Source: Oppiella nova
Taxonomy: Eukaryota; Arthropoda; Arachnida; Sarcoptiformes; Oppiidae
Reading direction: 5' to 3'
Assembly (NCBI GenBank): GCA_905397405.1
Contig: CAJPVJ010000511.1
Location: forward strand, 1 to 23,882
Length of the DNA: 23,882 nucleotides
Shown here: piece by piece, positions 11,001-21,835 of the stretch
Position numbering within the stretch: position 1 is the stretch's first letter
Layout of the letters: each line of letters begins with the position of its first letter
Program-made: the position numbers and the translations under genes
Notes under the pieces: generated by a model
What the model was told of the DNA's origin: nothing
Database searches by the model: none
Seen by the model: only the letters and a program-made list of their open reading frames with translations

Positions 11001-14000
11001 GTGAGAGTCAAACCTCCCTTTAGTAACTTTCCCTCATATTCTGTATGTCTACACAAATTCTTTCAATGTCTTCAAGAATGATGCCATCAATTCTTGTTTT
11101 TCATCACCACTTTTAGTCATTTACATTAAGAACATTAGGAATCCAATATAATAAAAATAATAATATATTTGTATCTTATTGTCAATTCAACTGAATGCAT
11201 AACTTTTACAAAGCACACTTTATTTATATAAATATTCTTAACCATCAATTATTCAAATGAATTTAATTTTTCATTTTAGTTTCTAAAACAATAAAAATAT
11301 GGTTTAATTTCAGGGACTAAACAGTCACTTAGTGTTTGCCATATCTGCGGCGGCATTGGGTTCATCCTTCCAACACGGATATAATACCGGTGTTGTGAAC
11401 GCACCCCAAGATTTGGTCCAAAAGTTCATATCTGAAGCCCACTCCGAGAGGTTTCACGACTTGAGTTGGAATATTACCTCGAATTCGAGTGCAAGCGATG
11501 GCACGGGTAGTGATGCGACGACCGTTAACCTCATCTACTCTATTATGGTCTCAATCTTCTGCATCGGAGGAATGATTGGCGCCCTCCTCACCAGTTATGT
11601 CGCAGAAAAGTTTGGCAGAAAAGGTGGTCTTCTGTGGAACAATGTATTTGTGTTTCTGGCGGCCGGACTCATGGGCTTCTCGAAGATGTGCCGTTCCTAT
11701 GAGATGCTAATAATGGGCCGATTCTTCATTGGATTTAATGCAGGTTTGCATATATAGTAAATATAATGACACTTAATATAGAATTTGTCATCATTTGTAC
11801 TGTAGTTATGCTTTAAATATTGACTTTTATTCCAAATGATGTCAAATGAATGTTGGCTTCATTTCAGGGTCTTTACTGACAATTGTTTTTGCATTAGTTT
11901 TACATTAGTATTAATATAGTTATTTTAGTGAAATACTTAAAGATAAAATCCATATCATAAAATGTCATCAAAACATTTAAATAACTTATAATCTATGGTT
12001 TAATTAGTATTTTTAAATTTTCGTTGTAATTTTGATAATTTAGTGTAACATGGAATAATATAAAACAAATAGTTAATACCATTTAAGTCTAAATCAAATA
12101 ATTAAATTTAATCTAATTACTCTTATAGTTATCTTATATGTTCTCTTATGGTACATAATGTTCTTAATATTAATATAACGGTAATCATGATTTGTTCACT
12201 GTTGTTTCTTATAAGATCTTATACATTTAATAATTCAACTTGGTCGGTCATATTCTAATTAAATTTTAAATATTATAATATATAATTTCCAGACTTGCGC
12301 CCAAACCGCGGTTACATAAACTGCCTTTATAGTGGCTGTGTAGACTCCCCACGGTAGCCTTGATATATAGTTAACCAATATTGGTAGAGATAGGAATGCA
12401 GTTTACTTTTGGGTTTGCCTCAGATATTGGGCACTGAAGACAAATGGCCAATACTTTTTGGTATATTCAGATTATTAATAATTTTAAATAAATTATTTAA
12501 CTTATGAGTACATTTCATACATTGGACTATAGCGGCAACAATAATCCCGGCCATATTTATGTTGGCAACTCTGCCATTATGTCCAGAATCACCGAAATAT
12601 ATTCTTATATTTCAAGGAAAAGATGTGTCCGCACAGAGAGGTTTGCTATTAAACAGAAATCATATATTATATATTATATAATATACAATATATATATATA
12701 TATAATTATATAATATATCATATATTATAGCTATTAGTGAACCATTATAATGATGTATTGTCTGTGTATTAGCACTGACTTGGCTGAGGGGCACAATCGA
12801 AGTACACGACGAAATGGATGACATGAGAGCTGAGTACGAGTCCATGAAACTGGTTCCCAAAGTGACACTCCATGAGCTCTGGTATAACTCAATGCTGAGA
12901 CAACCGCTCATCATATCCCTCGTGGTTATGCTGAGCCAACAGTTCTCTGGAATAAATGCCGTCATATTCTTCTCGACCGACATCTTCGAAAAGGCGGGTC
13001 TGACCAAATCGGCCGCACTTTACGCCACTTTGGGTATTGGAGTGATCAATGTGTTGATGACAATCGTGTCGTTGATATTAGTGGAAAAGTCTGGTCGAAA
13101 GACTCTGTTGTTGAATCCCGGCCATATTTATGTTGGCAACTCTGCCATTATGTCCAGAATCACCGAAATATATTCTTATATTTCAAGGAAAAGATGTGTC
13201 CGCACAGAGAGGTTTGCTATTAAACAGAAATCATATATTATAGCTATTAGTGAACCATTATAATGATGTATTGTCTGTGTATTAGCACTGACTTGGCTGA
13301 GGGGCACAATCGAAGTACACGACGAAATGGATGACATGAGAGCTGAGTATGAGTCCATGAAACTGGTTCCCAAAGTGACGCTCCATGAGCTCTGGTATAA
13401 CTCAATGCTGAGACAACCGCTCATCATATCCCTCGTGGTTATGCTGAGCCAACAGTTCTCTGGAATAAATGCCGTCATATTCTTCTCGACCGACATCTTT
13501 GAAAAGGCGGGTCTGACCAAATCGGCCGCACTTTACGCCACTTTGGGTATTGGAGTGATCAATGTGTTGATGACAATCGTGTCGTTGATATTAGTGGAAA
13601 AGTCTGGTCGAAAGACTCTGTTGTTGACGGGATTGGCCGGGATGTTTGTCACGACTATCGTATTGACCTTCTGTTTAGCCCTTAAGGATAGGTCTGAGGT
13701 GTTTAGTTATGTGAGCATTTTAGCGGTTTATATGTTTGTGGTGATGTTTGCATCGGGTCCCGGATCTATCCCCTGGTTCCTCGTGGCCGAGCTCTTTGGT
13801 GTGGGCGCCCGGGCCTTAGCAACAAGTATTGCAGTGTCGGTGAACTGGACGGCAAACTTTATAGTCGGTCTCGTCTTCTTACCCCTTCAGGTTTGAACCA
13901 TTCATTTGTTTTATAGTCATATTTCATGGAAAATCAAATGTATTTATATTGAAATTAGGAAAAAATGGAAGGCTATGTATTCGTCATATTCTCGATTCTG

Positions 14001-14102
14001 TTGGCAATGTTTTGGCTCTTTGTCTATAAGAAAGTTCCCGAAACTAAAGGAAAGACTGTCGAAGAAATTGCCGCCGCTTTCAGGCAAAAGGCTTATCAAT
14101 GA
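8060..14102 (+). CDS. Glut1: facilitative glucose transporter (GLUT/SLC2A, MFS); frame damaged
   Basis: Likely exons: 8060-8212, 11314-11743, 12293-12460, 12533-12640, then a duplicated exon (12773-13113 truncated copy; 13286-13890 complete copy) and 13959-14102. All phases fit, giving about 536 aa if the truncated copy is skipped. GLUTs are 12-helix plasma-membrane hexose uniporters. Seen are a cytosolic N-terminus (51 aa), [12 protein letters not shown] after TM1, an N-glycosylatable loop (NITSNSS), [42 protein letters not shown] (TM7), [14 protein letters not shown] (TM10) and [10 protein letters not shown] at the C-terminus. Oddities: the first ~100 nt of exon 12293-12460, covering TM4-5, hold four in-frame stops although exon length and borders fit, and the exon at 12773 is duplicated. 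It is a decaying gene, a pseudogene, or an assembly error. Family identity is firm; a working product is doubtful. Confidence 0.85.
8213..11313 (+). other. first intron of the glucose transporter gene
   Basis: A 3.1 kb AT-rich intron with donor CG|GTGAGT and acceptor TTTCAG|GG, both in phase 0. Apart from a small AGAATCT repeat at 8700-8730 I see no repeat, RNA gene or transposon frame. A slightly GC-richer patch around 10195-10320 has no recognisable protein similarity. Intron size and placement after a short cytosolic exon leave room for alternative 5' ends or enhancers, but nothing specific is visible. Confidence 0.7.
12543..13113 (+). repeat. tandem duplication, copy 1 (571 bp), inside the glucose transporter
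   Basis: This segment begins inside the CPESPKY exon, covers the next intron, and runs through the first 341 bp of the TM6-TM8 exon (12773-13113). It is then followed head to tail by copy 2. It differs by three coding substitutions (TAC/TAT, ACA/ACG, TTC/TTT), all synonymous, and by about 58 bp of extra TA-rich DNA in the intron. Copy 1 ends without a splice donor. Confidence 0.92.
12660..12730 (+). repeat. TA-rich microsatellite in the intron of copy 1
   Basis: An array of TATATAT/ATTATATA units. The matching intron in copy 2 (around 13232-13242) has the flanking sequence but lacks about 58 bp of this array, so length changed after the duplication or differed between the parental haplotypes. 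Confidence 0.85.
13114..13626 (+). repeat. tandem duplication, copy 2 (513 bp), inside the glucose transporter
   Basis: Starts with the internal CPESPKY-exon sequence fused to the end of copy 1, repeats the intron with a good acceptor (GTATTAG), and continues into the complete exon 13286-13890. The junction joins CTGTTGTTG to AATCCCGG out of frame. Splicing from the donor at 12641 straight to the acceptor before 13286 would skip copy 1 and keep a normal frame. Confidence 0.92.
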
Positions 14103-14343
14103 AGTGATTGAATGGAAATATTATTTTGTATAGCATTTGACATATTTTAGAGATATATAGCAATATATAATATCTATTTTGATTGACAGCAATATTATGT
14201 TAGACATGAAAATTAGTGTTAAATGAAAATATTCTCTAATGTTGTCTAATTTTAAATATAATATAATAATTGTTTGTTTGAAACAGTCTATTATAGTGTA
14301 ATTGAATCGTTTGTATAGTCATTCCATCAACAAAACAATCATT

Positions 14344-15614
14344 TGTATAATTCATACATCAGTTGTGATGATAGTCTGTGCCATAAGTGGTAATAAAAAT
14401 GTATTAAATTAATAAATGTTGAAATCAAGTCAATAAAATTCAATAATTTGATTCATTCAACTACTAAATTGATTCATTCGTATGTATTTTGAACGATTAT
14501 ATATATTTTTAACCGCGATTTCTGAGGGAAAAAAATCCCATAGACTTAACATGGGTTTTTTGGTCATAAAAAGCAATATGCACTTTGTTTTTCGTATGGA
14601 AAATCCCAGCAAAAGTGGGCAAAAGTGTTTCCGATCATGTAATGACGCTGTGTTTTCAGCCCCATGCTAAACCTATGAGAAAGTGGTGTATAATGATGGT
14701 GCATGACATCTGTGTCAAATAATGTCGGTACCGGAACCAAAATCCCATGTTTTATTTAAGTTGCAATTGCATAATTTTGAGGTTGTCAAAAGTTATCAGT
14801 TAATTACAAATCTTGCTTAATCTTAATCATAATCACTAAACAACTTAACATTTAAAAATTGTGAAGTATCCAAATTCCACACAATTTAGTCAAAATATAG
14901 TACTTTAACTACTAAACCACATAGCTAATTTACTTAAGTAGATATAAATTTGCGAGTTAGAAAGTTGGTCCAATTGCAAAAAGACATGCACTTAATGTTT
15001 ACAAGATTTAAATCTATTGTGTAATATATATTTACTGTATAGATTTTAAATTGTCAAAAGGGTAATTGGTTCTAGGAAAAAATGTTATGTCAGTATGAAA
15101 ATGTATACTGTATAAGACTATATAATATATATAAGGTATATTAATACAAGAATTTTAAACTTTAAAATTATAGAATATGAGTGAAATAAAAATAAAATTG
15201 CTCATTTCGTAAGTTTTTAATGTATTCATATAAAGACTCGCAATGAATACCAATTTGAATATATTATAATTTATAAATCTAAAATAAAAATTTGAAAAAC
15301 TATGGTTATTATCAAACATACAGCGCTATAAAATAACAATGGTAAATTTATCAGATTTTGAACCGAGGTTCAATAAGTTTGTATCAACTTTACAGTACTT
15401 TACAGATAGTCTAAAATAGTGATACGTTTACAGTAAGTCCACAAATTATGCATAAATATCTCGACAATTGAATGCATACAACACATTGACTCCACCAGAA
15501 AAGGGGACCAAATATGGGCACGTTTTTGATACTATTGTTGATACAAATATTGCATTCATTTGTTTTCATATGACGTGAATACAAATGTTTGAATGAATTG
15601 TGGATCAAGTGATG
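14344..15614 (+). repeat. left arm of a large inverted repeat
   Basis: Reverse-complement match to 22541-23882 along the whole arm, with scattered substitutions and indels. Examples: TCAATGTGTTGTATGC here against TCCATGTTTTGTATGC in the other arm, and an 82-bp segment absent here. The outer end matches the last base of the window, so the repeat probably extends further. The inner end is GGATCAAGTGATG, identical to the DNAJC8 start region. Confidence 0.95.
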
Positions 15615-15620
15615 GATTAG
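15612..15620 (+). promoter_or_regulatory. two-codon upstream ORF in the leader of the CCHC gene
   Basis: ATG-GAT-TAG, 15 nt before the gene's own ATG at 15636. The ATG is the base-for-base copy of the DNAJC8 initiator carried in the inverted repeat, left behind at the junction. If transcribed, it would be a minimal upstream ORF. Confidence 0.5.
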
Positions 15621-15635
15621 TGAAGTGTGGACTCA

Positions 15636-16537
15636 ATGGAAGAGATATTGTTTGGATCGCAAAGACATCTCAAAGACGTGGAGTTAAGCTTCACTTTCAG
15701 TGATCACTCGCTCTCTTCAGACGACGACTTACTGCCGATCGCTGTTTACAACCGTCAAAGACGTGTCGATCAGACCACTCATGAGGAGACCACAATCTCA
15801 AAGACGTGGAGTTGAGCTTCACTTTCAGTGATCACTCGCTCTCTTCAGACGACGACTTACTGCCGATCGCTGTTTACAACCGTCAAAGACGTGTCGATCA
15901 GACCACTCATGAGGAGACCACCGATGAGACCACCGATGAGTCGATCGGCGCCAACACCTGTCGATCACCACAGAAGCAGATGACACCAGAGAAGAGCGTT
16001 GATTGTAATGACAGGACAACTGAGAAGAGACTTCAGTACTACTCTTCATGTCCTGTTTGTCATTGTTTGGGCCCGAAGTCCATAAATCACATCAAAATGT
16101 GCGCAAACAAGAGATCTATTGATCCGAAGCGAGTGATCCAACTGCTGAGCAAATGTCCAAAGATTGAACACTCAGTGGATTCACATCGCAGTAGAAGATA
16201 CCAATCAAAGACTAACAAGAAGTCCAACAAATTAAGTGATAATTATGTGATTAACTTCGAGGCCGGAAAGCCTCTTAAGCTGTCAATGAACCGCAACCTC
16301 GTGAGTGATAAAAGCAAATACGAGTTGTCATCCATAGACCCAACACAGAGACAAACACTTCTTATGTCCAAAATAAATGATCGCATTATCAATAATCACG
16401 ACATGACTGCCAATACATGCAAACCATTGCTTTCAGACAATGTATTGCCGAAGAGTTGGACACTTTCTTTGCTGGACTCGCAATCGGACGAGTATTTTGT
16501 CGACGGTTTCCATAAATACCATCAAATCATCTCTTAA
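15636..16537 (+). CDS. uncharacterised protein with a CCHC (UBZ-like) zinc finger; frame broken by tandem duplication
   Basis: The frame from ATG 15636 (MEEILFGSQRHLKDVELSF) shifts when a 128-bp tandem duplication begins and stops at 15813-15815. The second copy resumes the original frame and runs open to TAA before 16538. Collapsing the duplication gives one protein of about 257 aa: an acidic, Ser/Asp-rich N-terminus, a Thr/Glu-rich stretch (HEETTDETTDE), a finger SCPVC..HIKMCANK of C-x2-C..H-x3-C type followed by RSIDPKRVIQLLSK, and a basic, Asn/Lys/Ser-rich tail. The finger plus following helix resembles UBZ4-type fingers of DNA-repair scaffolds such as SLX4; this is a guess. No splice pair I tried removes the frameshift. 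It lies just inside the inverted repeat and converges on melted. Confidence 0.6.
15667..15922 (+). repeat. 128-bp direct tandem duplication in the CCHC gene
   Basis: Copy 1 is 15667-15794 and copy 2 is 15795-15922. They are identical except GTTAAG against GTTGAG, which is TTA/TTG (Leu) in the gene's frame and therefore silent. Because 128 is not a multiple of three, copy 1 throws the frame off. Confidence 0.95.
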
Positions 16538-16829
16538 TAAGTGTTTTGTTTTGATACTGTTTTTTATTTTTAAATTATATATAAATATATTTTATATGAA
16601 TTCATGTTTAATACAAATATATATCTCTAATGAAGAATGTACAATAATTTTCATACAATTTGTTTGATAGCAGTGTTTGTTGTGTTGAACATCCAATTAT
16701 ACAATAAATAATCATATGATTAAAATGAAGCAATTTTTAAATGATACAAAATATTATATAAATTACTTTTGATTTTTCAGTTCTTGTAAAAGATATGAGC
16801 AAACATTAGAATTAGTGATAGACTTATAG
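16538..16829. other. convergent 3' spacer between the CCHC gene and melted
   Basis: Very AT-rich and short of coding signal. AATAAA around 16702-16707 could serve the plus-strand gene. I see no repeat or RNA gene. Confidence 0.4.
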
Positions 16830-19800
16830 TTAGATTATTGAGAAGACCATTACCTTAGGGTTGGCTATCATAAGAGAACGTGTATTTGAATTAATTATAA
16901 ATAATTATTAAATAATAATTGCTATGCAAACTCAAAAATAACATTTAATTACCTTCTTTTGCCTGCGAGTGAGCCATAGCTATAGACAGACACTGAACCC
17001 ATTGTTCGTTATTTAAGCTGTTTTTGGCTTTTAATACATAAGTCTTCTCATTAGTGAAGATTTCAAATGCTTTAGGAATAGTCCGACCTCTGGAACTACC
17101 AATCGCTCTGACACTTTGAATTTGTCCGATTTCCACCGGTTCTCCATCTTTTTCACCATTCTATCAGATATTACATAAGAATTCATTTATTAAATTAGAT
17201 TTTCTTAAATGTTCACAAATTGAATGCATTATTCCATATAATACTGGTACAGAATGCTTGTTTTACTCTCAAATCAATCAAATGTATAAGAATGTGCATG
17301 GTTATAAAAACAATATATATCATAATCATTAATATTTGTATCATTAATGTTTTAGCCGCAATTACAGTATTTTAATTAATGCATTTACAGTACTGTTATA
17401 TCTGTATTTTTAAAAAGCTTATGTTTTTGTTATGTGATTATGAAATAAACAAAACTAAATTATTTTTTCATATGACTCAATATTTAATTATTTTAGTCAT
17501 AAAATTTAAATAATAAATAATTATTGTAATATCAGTAATATAATATTTTCACATATTTCAGTTTTGATTTAGGTAATTTAAAACATTTACATAAAGTTTC
17601 AACTAAATGTTAAGAACTATAAAAATAATGCTAATTTAAATTCTATTCATTTTTAAATTTAATAATGACTTAAAGCTATAGAATTAGTACTACAGTACAA
17701 CATTTGTGAATTGAAAAAATAAAACCTTTAAGAGAGTGATGCCAAATCTGATAAATCTAGCAAACGGTTTTACTAATAAAAAATATTTTTAAATGTTAAT
17801 TAATTTTTTGCAAAAATATTTTCTCATTGAAAAGTTTTGAATAATTCTTTTTATTTGAAGTCTTTGAATACTATCGAAAAGATATCTATAAATTCTTTTG
17901 CATAAAAGTCAGATCAAACGTGTTGTTCCTTATATGAGACAAATGTAATCAAATAATTACTCACTCCTTCTCTATAAGACAACTGAATTCCCGAAAGAGT
18001 GAAATATCTGGTCCTCCATCTCCTGAAGAGTTTCCATTTGCCCTTTTTCTCCTTCAACTGTCCCTCAATCACAGGTTCGTTACTCTTGAGGAAGCCGTTA
18101 GCCCTTTCCGGATGATTGCATAGAAAACAGCCCCAAATCTGTACAATAGCGTTGAATTCAAAGACATCAAAATAGCGTTTAGACCGGAGTTCAGCATTCA
18201 GTAAGTCCTGGTCTTTAGCCGATGGGAAGGAAGAGGTGACTAAAGTGAGGAATGTCTTGTTGTCTGCCTTAAGAATGTCCCAACAGTTCTTAAGTGCGTT
18301 CACAGATGTTTCGCGAGTGCAGAGGGCGGACGTGGCTTTGGCCTGAAGGGCCAGAAACATGAGATGTATCCAAATGCGGGCATTTCTGGTCTTCATTATG
18401 AAATATGTCTTGGAATAGAGACAGTGCTCTCCCTTTCCCTGACACACAAAGTGGAGTTTTGCAACTTTTTTGGCTTTTCTCTCTTCTATCGTACACTTAA
18501 CCGGAAGTGGAATTTTGACGAAAATCTTTTGCATATATGCCTTAATTTTGTCGATATGTTTCTCACAGAAGTGTTGGACGGCATCGCGCATCGGATACGG
18601 CTCGAAGACTGACACCCGATTCTGTTGACCCATTTGTGACCCAATGGTAGCATTGGTCGACTTATCTCTTATTTTAATATTACTGTTGGAAATGATTTCA
18701 CTTTTGGAAAGTTTTAGATTATAGTGAGATGAAGAGGAGGACGAAGAGGTGACGTTCTGAACGTGTGACTGAAGCTGTGAGTCGGCAGAAGTGGCCACAG
18801 CTTTGGAAGACTTGGCCGCCAACTCCCTCTCATGCAATGCCGTTAAATAACTACTGGAAGCGCTCTTCTGAGAACTCGTTGGTGTGGTTGCGTTGACGCT
18901 CTCAATGGACATCCGATTCATATGATGTCTACTCGTGGACGGGTTGGCCATCATTAGAGCCGTCAGACTTCTGTGAACGTTGGATGAAGAGTTTCGTCCG
19001 ATTATATGACCGCCACTAACTATATGAAGTCGAGGAATACTTCTGTGAATGACATGTATATTACTTGTTCCCAATCTATTGCTTCCGATACTCTTTAGAG
19101 GAGACGGAAGAATGCAATCGTTGAACGAAGAGATCTTCTTACTATTGTTATTATTATTGGTTTGAGTTGAATATGAATGGGCATTACTGCCGGTGCTATT
19201 CAATTGGCCGTTAATACCGTTTGAAGGGTTATCACAATTGACTCGAACTATGGTTATAGCGTTAGAATTGCTGCTATTGTTGGTATTGTTTATTGAACTG
19301 ATTTGTTGCAAATATGACTGTACTGTCGATGACGTCGAGTTCTCTGTCTGGGAGACTATTTGTGGCAAAAATGATGGCAAAAGTGTTGGAAAGACTTCTA
19401 CGATTGACTTGATTTCCCTCAAGAGAGTAATCATTGTCGAGAGATCTGATTTCGACAACTGATTGGTTAAGAACTTAAGGCAATCGCGGCCTTTGTTTGG
19501 GTTTAGTTTTCCGACTAATCCGAGGAATTGTGCGGCGATTGAAAGCATTCCTGTCTGTAGTTCTGAAGCGGACACCACTTTATGGACATATTCTAGGAAA
19601 GGCTTGGGATTGGTTTGTGCCATATTCAAGAATATCTGTAACGTTGGATAAGCCGTTTGAGATTGAGTGAGACAATCACTAAATTGTGGTAAATTTGACT
19701 CCAGAATTGATGGCTTGTTCTTTGAGATGAGAGTAAATAAATTAAGAAGAGATAACTTCTCTGGGGTATCACATTGTGGTAACAGACACAACAATGCCAT

Positions 19801-20587
19801 GATATGGTCGTGAATCGGTTCCTTATTCACGGCATAAATCTTAGGCAATACTCTCGCCAATGAATAGTTACCACCGATTATGGAATCAATAATCGGTTGG
19901 ATATGAGGCGAGAGGATGTCTGCGTTATTAATGGCGGCTAATGAGAGATAACTGGAGAGATTTCGACTCAACTCTTTGTTGCCTCTGTGAAGAAGTTTGA
20001 CAGCAATGGGAACCGATAGTCTCATCACTGACTTCTTGCTGTGATTCTGAGAATAGATTTGAGGGTAAAGAATGAGTTATAGAGTGGACTCGAGTGACAG
20101 TACAGGACAGACAGACCAGGAATATACAGGAGACCACATCGCTGGCAATCTTGGCGTGAGGCGGGTCCTCGTCCTTGTTTGACGGCTTCAAGTCGTGCAA
20201 CAGACATGACTCGAGTAGAGCTACCAGTGCTCCGGCGTGTTCTTCGATAGTTCCGGTGTCTCTGAAAATACATATCAATAAAAGTATACGAAATGAATGA
20301 AGAGATGACATAAAGTGGAAGAATAATAAAGTTGGTGAACGGGTGGATGGGATGGGATGGGATGTGAGGATATCATACCGAATGGCACTTGTGATTCGAG
20401 TCAAGCAGATCTCGACCACACTTTGGTCGTTGTGTTTGTCGAGGAAACTGTCGGCACTACTGATCTTCTGGATGTGATGTATGAGCTCTGAGAGGTCGGC
20501 GACAATACTCTTGTCATCGATGGAGAAGAGATCCCCCGCTTTAGACAAATCTCTTTTGGCTAAAACTTCAACAAACAATTGGTGCAT
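16830..20587 (-). CDS. melt: melted / VEPH1 (ventricular zone-expressed PH domain protein)
   Basis: Five exons on the minus strand: 20587-20379, 20261-20117, 20046-17965, 17160-16953 and a probable last exon 16864-16830, all in phase, about 892 aa. Drosophila Melted is a membrane-associated PH protein that tunes insulin/TOR and FOXO signalling; vertebrate VEPH1 is its orthologue. The N-terminus [55 protein letters not shown] and [25 protein letters not shown] match the family's helical N-terminal region. The middle (about 350-620) is Asn/Ser-rich low complexity. The conserved block [20 protein letters not shown] precedes the PH domain (about 775-880: [47 protein letters not shown]). The last exon ([12 protein letters not shown]) is the least sure part; a read-through to a stop before 16945 is the alternative. 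Confidence 0.9.
17161..17964 (-). other. intron 4 of melted
   Basis: 804 bp between donor GGA|GTGAGT and acceptor GATAG|AATGG, splitting the PH domain in phase 0. AT-rich, with no other feature visible. It is the longest intron of this gene; introns 1 and 2 are 117 and 70 bp. Confidence 0.8.
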
Positions 20588-21835
20588 AACTTATATAACA
20601 AAACAGTTGAACTGTTGGTATAATAACAAGTTGTATAATAACTATAATAACTATATTAACTATAATAACTACATTTACACACAATTAAAACAATTGTAAA
20701 ACTAATGAAAAGTTTGTAAGAAAATTACATTTAAAGTCATATTTTGACAAAATCGAGAGCCAGACAAATATATTTACACCATTAATGGCTCTATACCTTT
20801 ACTATGGCTGAGACTCGAGGGTCAATCAACCACCTGTTGATCGGATTCTCAGGTAAGGCATACCTCAACACAAGACCGGTCTGCCTGTGCACAGCTCCTG
20901 TGCTCTTATCCCTATCCCATACATCATCGCAATATCATTTTATTTAGTCTACAATATCATTGGCCGCGCCATACCCTCGTCCGTCCCTCAGGTGTTGCTA
21001 ATAGTGTTTGCTTTCAATTTTATGGCTTACACTTCATCTGATAATACAGAATACATGCACCAAACAAATGCTATAATATAAAATGACCCTAACACTCACT
21101 ATTCCCTACTCCACGCTCGCTAGTGTACAACTCTTACACCAATTATTTAGTATATTACCAAACTCTCGGCGCTTTTTCACTTCTAATTCACTGGAAGTTT
21201 AATTTGACTAAATATTATTCAAGTTCTACAGTACCTGATGTTAGACAAGAAAAAATCTTTGACAATTACGATCAATGTGGATTCCATTCACAATACCTGG
21301 GTTATAATATCTTTTTAAAAAGTTACGATATACCGGTAAAATTAATCTTGAAATTACAGTCATTAAATTATGGTAATTGAATGTATGCAAAAACATACTG
21401 TATTCTAACTACGGTAATATTAGATAAAGTTTGGCACTTAAATTATGGTCTTATTGGTGACCAATACAGTGTCATATTATACGGCTAATAAGTTTACAAA
21501 ATTCTTTACACAATCAATTCTGTTGGTTTGATTATTTTCATATTGAGTCCTCAGATCATGAATGTAATCATTGATTTTAATTTCAAAAATGTCAGTTGAA
21601 TGCAATTTGCAACCATTTAAAGGACAATTAAATTAATATTTACATATATTATGATTGGCATAATGAATAACAAAACATTACAAATGATTAATGTATCAAA
21701 TGAGCAAATGATTGAAAGGAATATATAATGAAAGAATAAATTCCGCAAGAATTCAATATAAGTTGAATGTAATTGTGTGACAAAACGGTTTGTTGAACTA
21801 AACTACTGGTATGGGTGCGGGAAAGGGATTGCGTG
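20588..21835. other. spacer between melted and DNAJC8
   Basis: Contains a TAACTATAA-type simple repeat at about 20630-20680, in or just upstream of the melted 5' end. A GC-richer patch at about 20800-21010 has a 6-bp hairpin (ATCAAC-CACCT-GTTGAT) and a vaguely tRNA/SINE-like look, without a convincing A/B box pair. The remainder is AT-rich. It should hold the melted promoter and the DNAJC8 3' end. Confidence 0.4.

Larger units (their letters stand above)
14103..15635. other. non-coding spacer between the glucose transporter and the CCHC gene
   Basis: The first 240 bp are the 3' flank of the transporter. From 14344 to 15614 the sequence is the left arm of the large inverted repeat, with the probable transporter polyA signals AATAAA at 14392-14397 and 14432-14437. 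The last 21 bp are the leader of the gene at 15636. The 65-codon reverse frame in it also exists in the right arm but shows no sign of coding constraint. Confidence 0.6.

Noticed and set aside
12293-12410. Simple inversion as the cause of the ruined GLUT exon
   Set aside because: Translating the reverse complement of the segment in all three frames does not give TM4-TM5 transporter sequence.
15411-15608. Small frame on the minus strand, also present in the right arm (22547-22798), suggesting a duplicated small protein
   Set aside because: It lacks a proper ATG at its left end, two of the three differences seen between arms in it are amino-acid changing, and indels shift the frame after about 60 codons. 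The conservation is explained by the inverted repeat itself.
15636-15838. A short intron inside the 128-bp duplication that would rescue the frame
   Set aside because: The only good acceptor (CTTTCAG ending at 15828) paired with the GT dinucleotides I tested in copy 1 removes a length that does not restore the frame.
20800-20870. tRNA-like or SINE-like patch (TGGCTGAGA followed by GATCGGATTC)
   Set aside because: The A-box and B-box matches are weak, no cloverleaf folds by eye, and no poly-A tail or second copy is present in the window.
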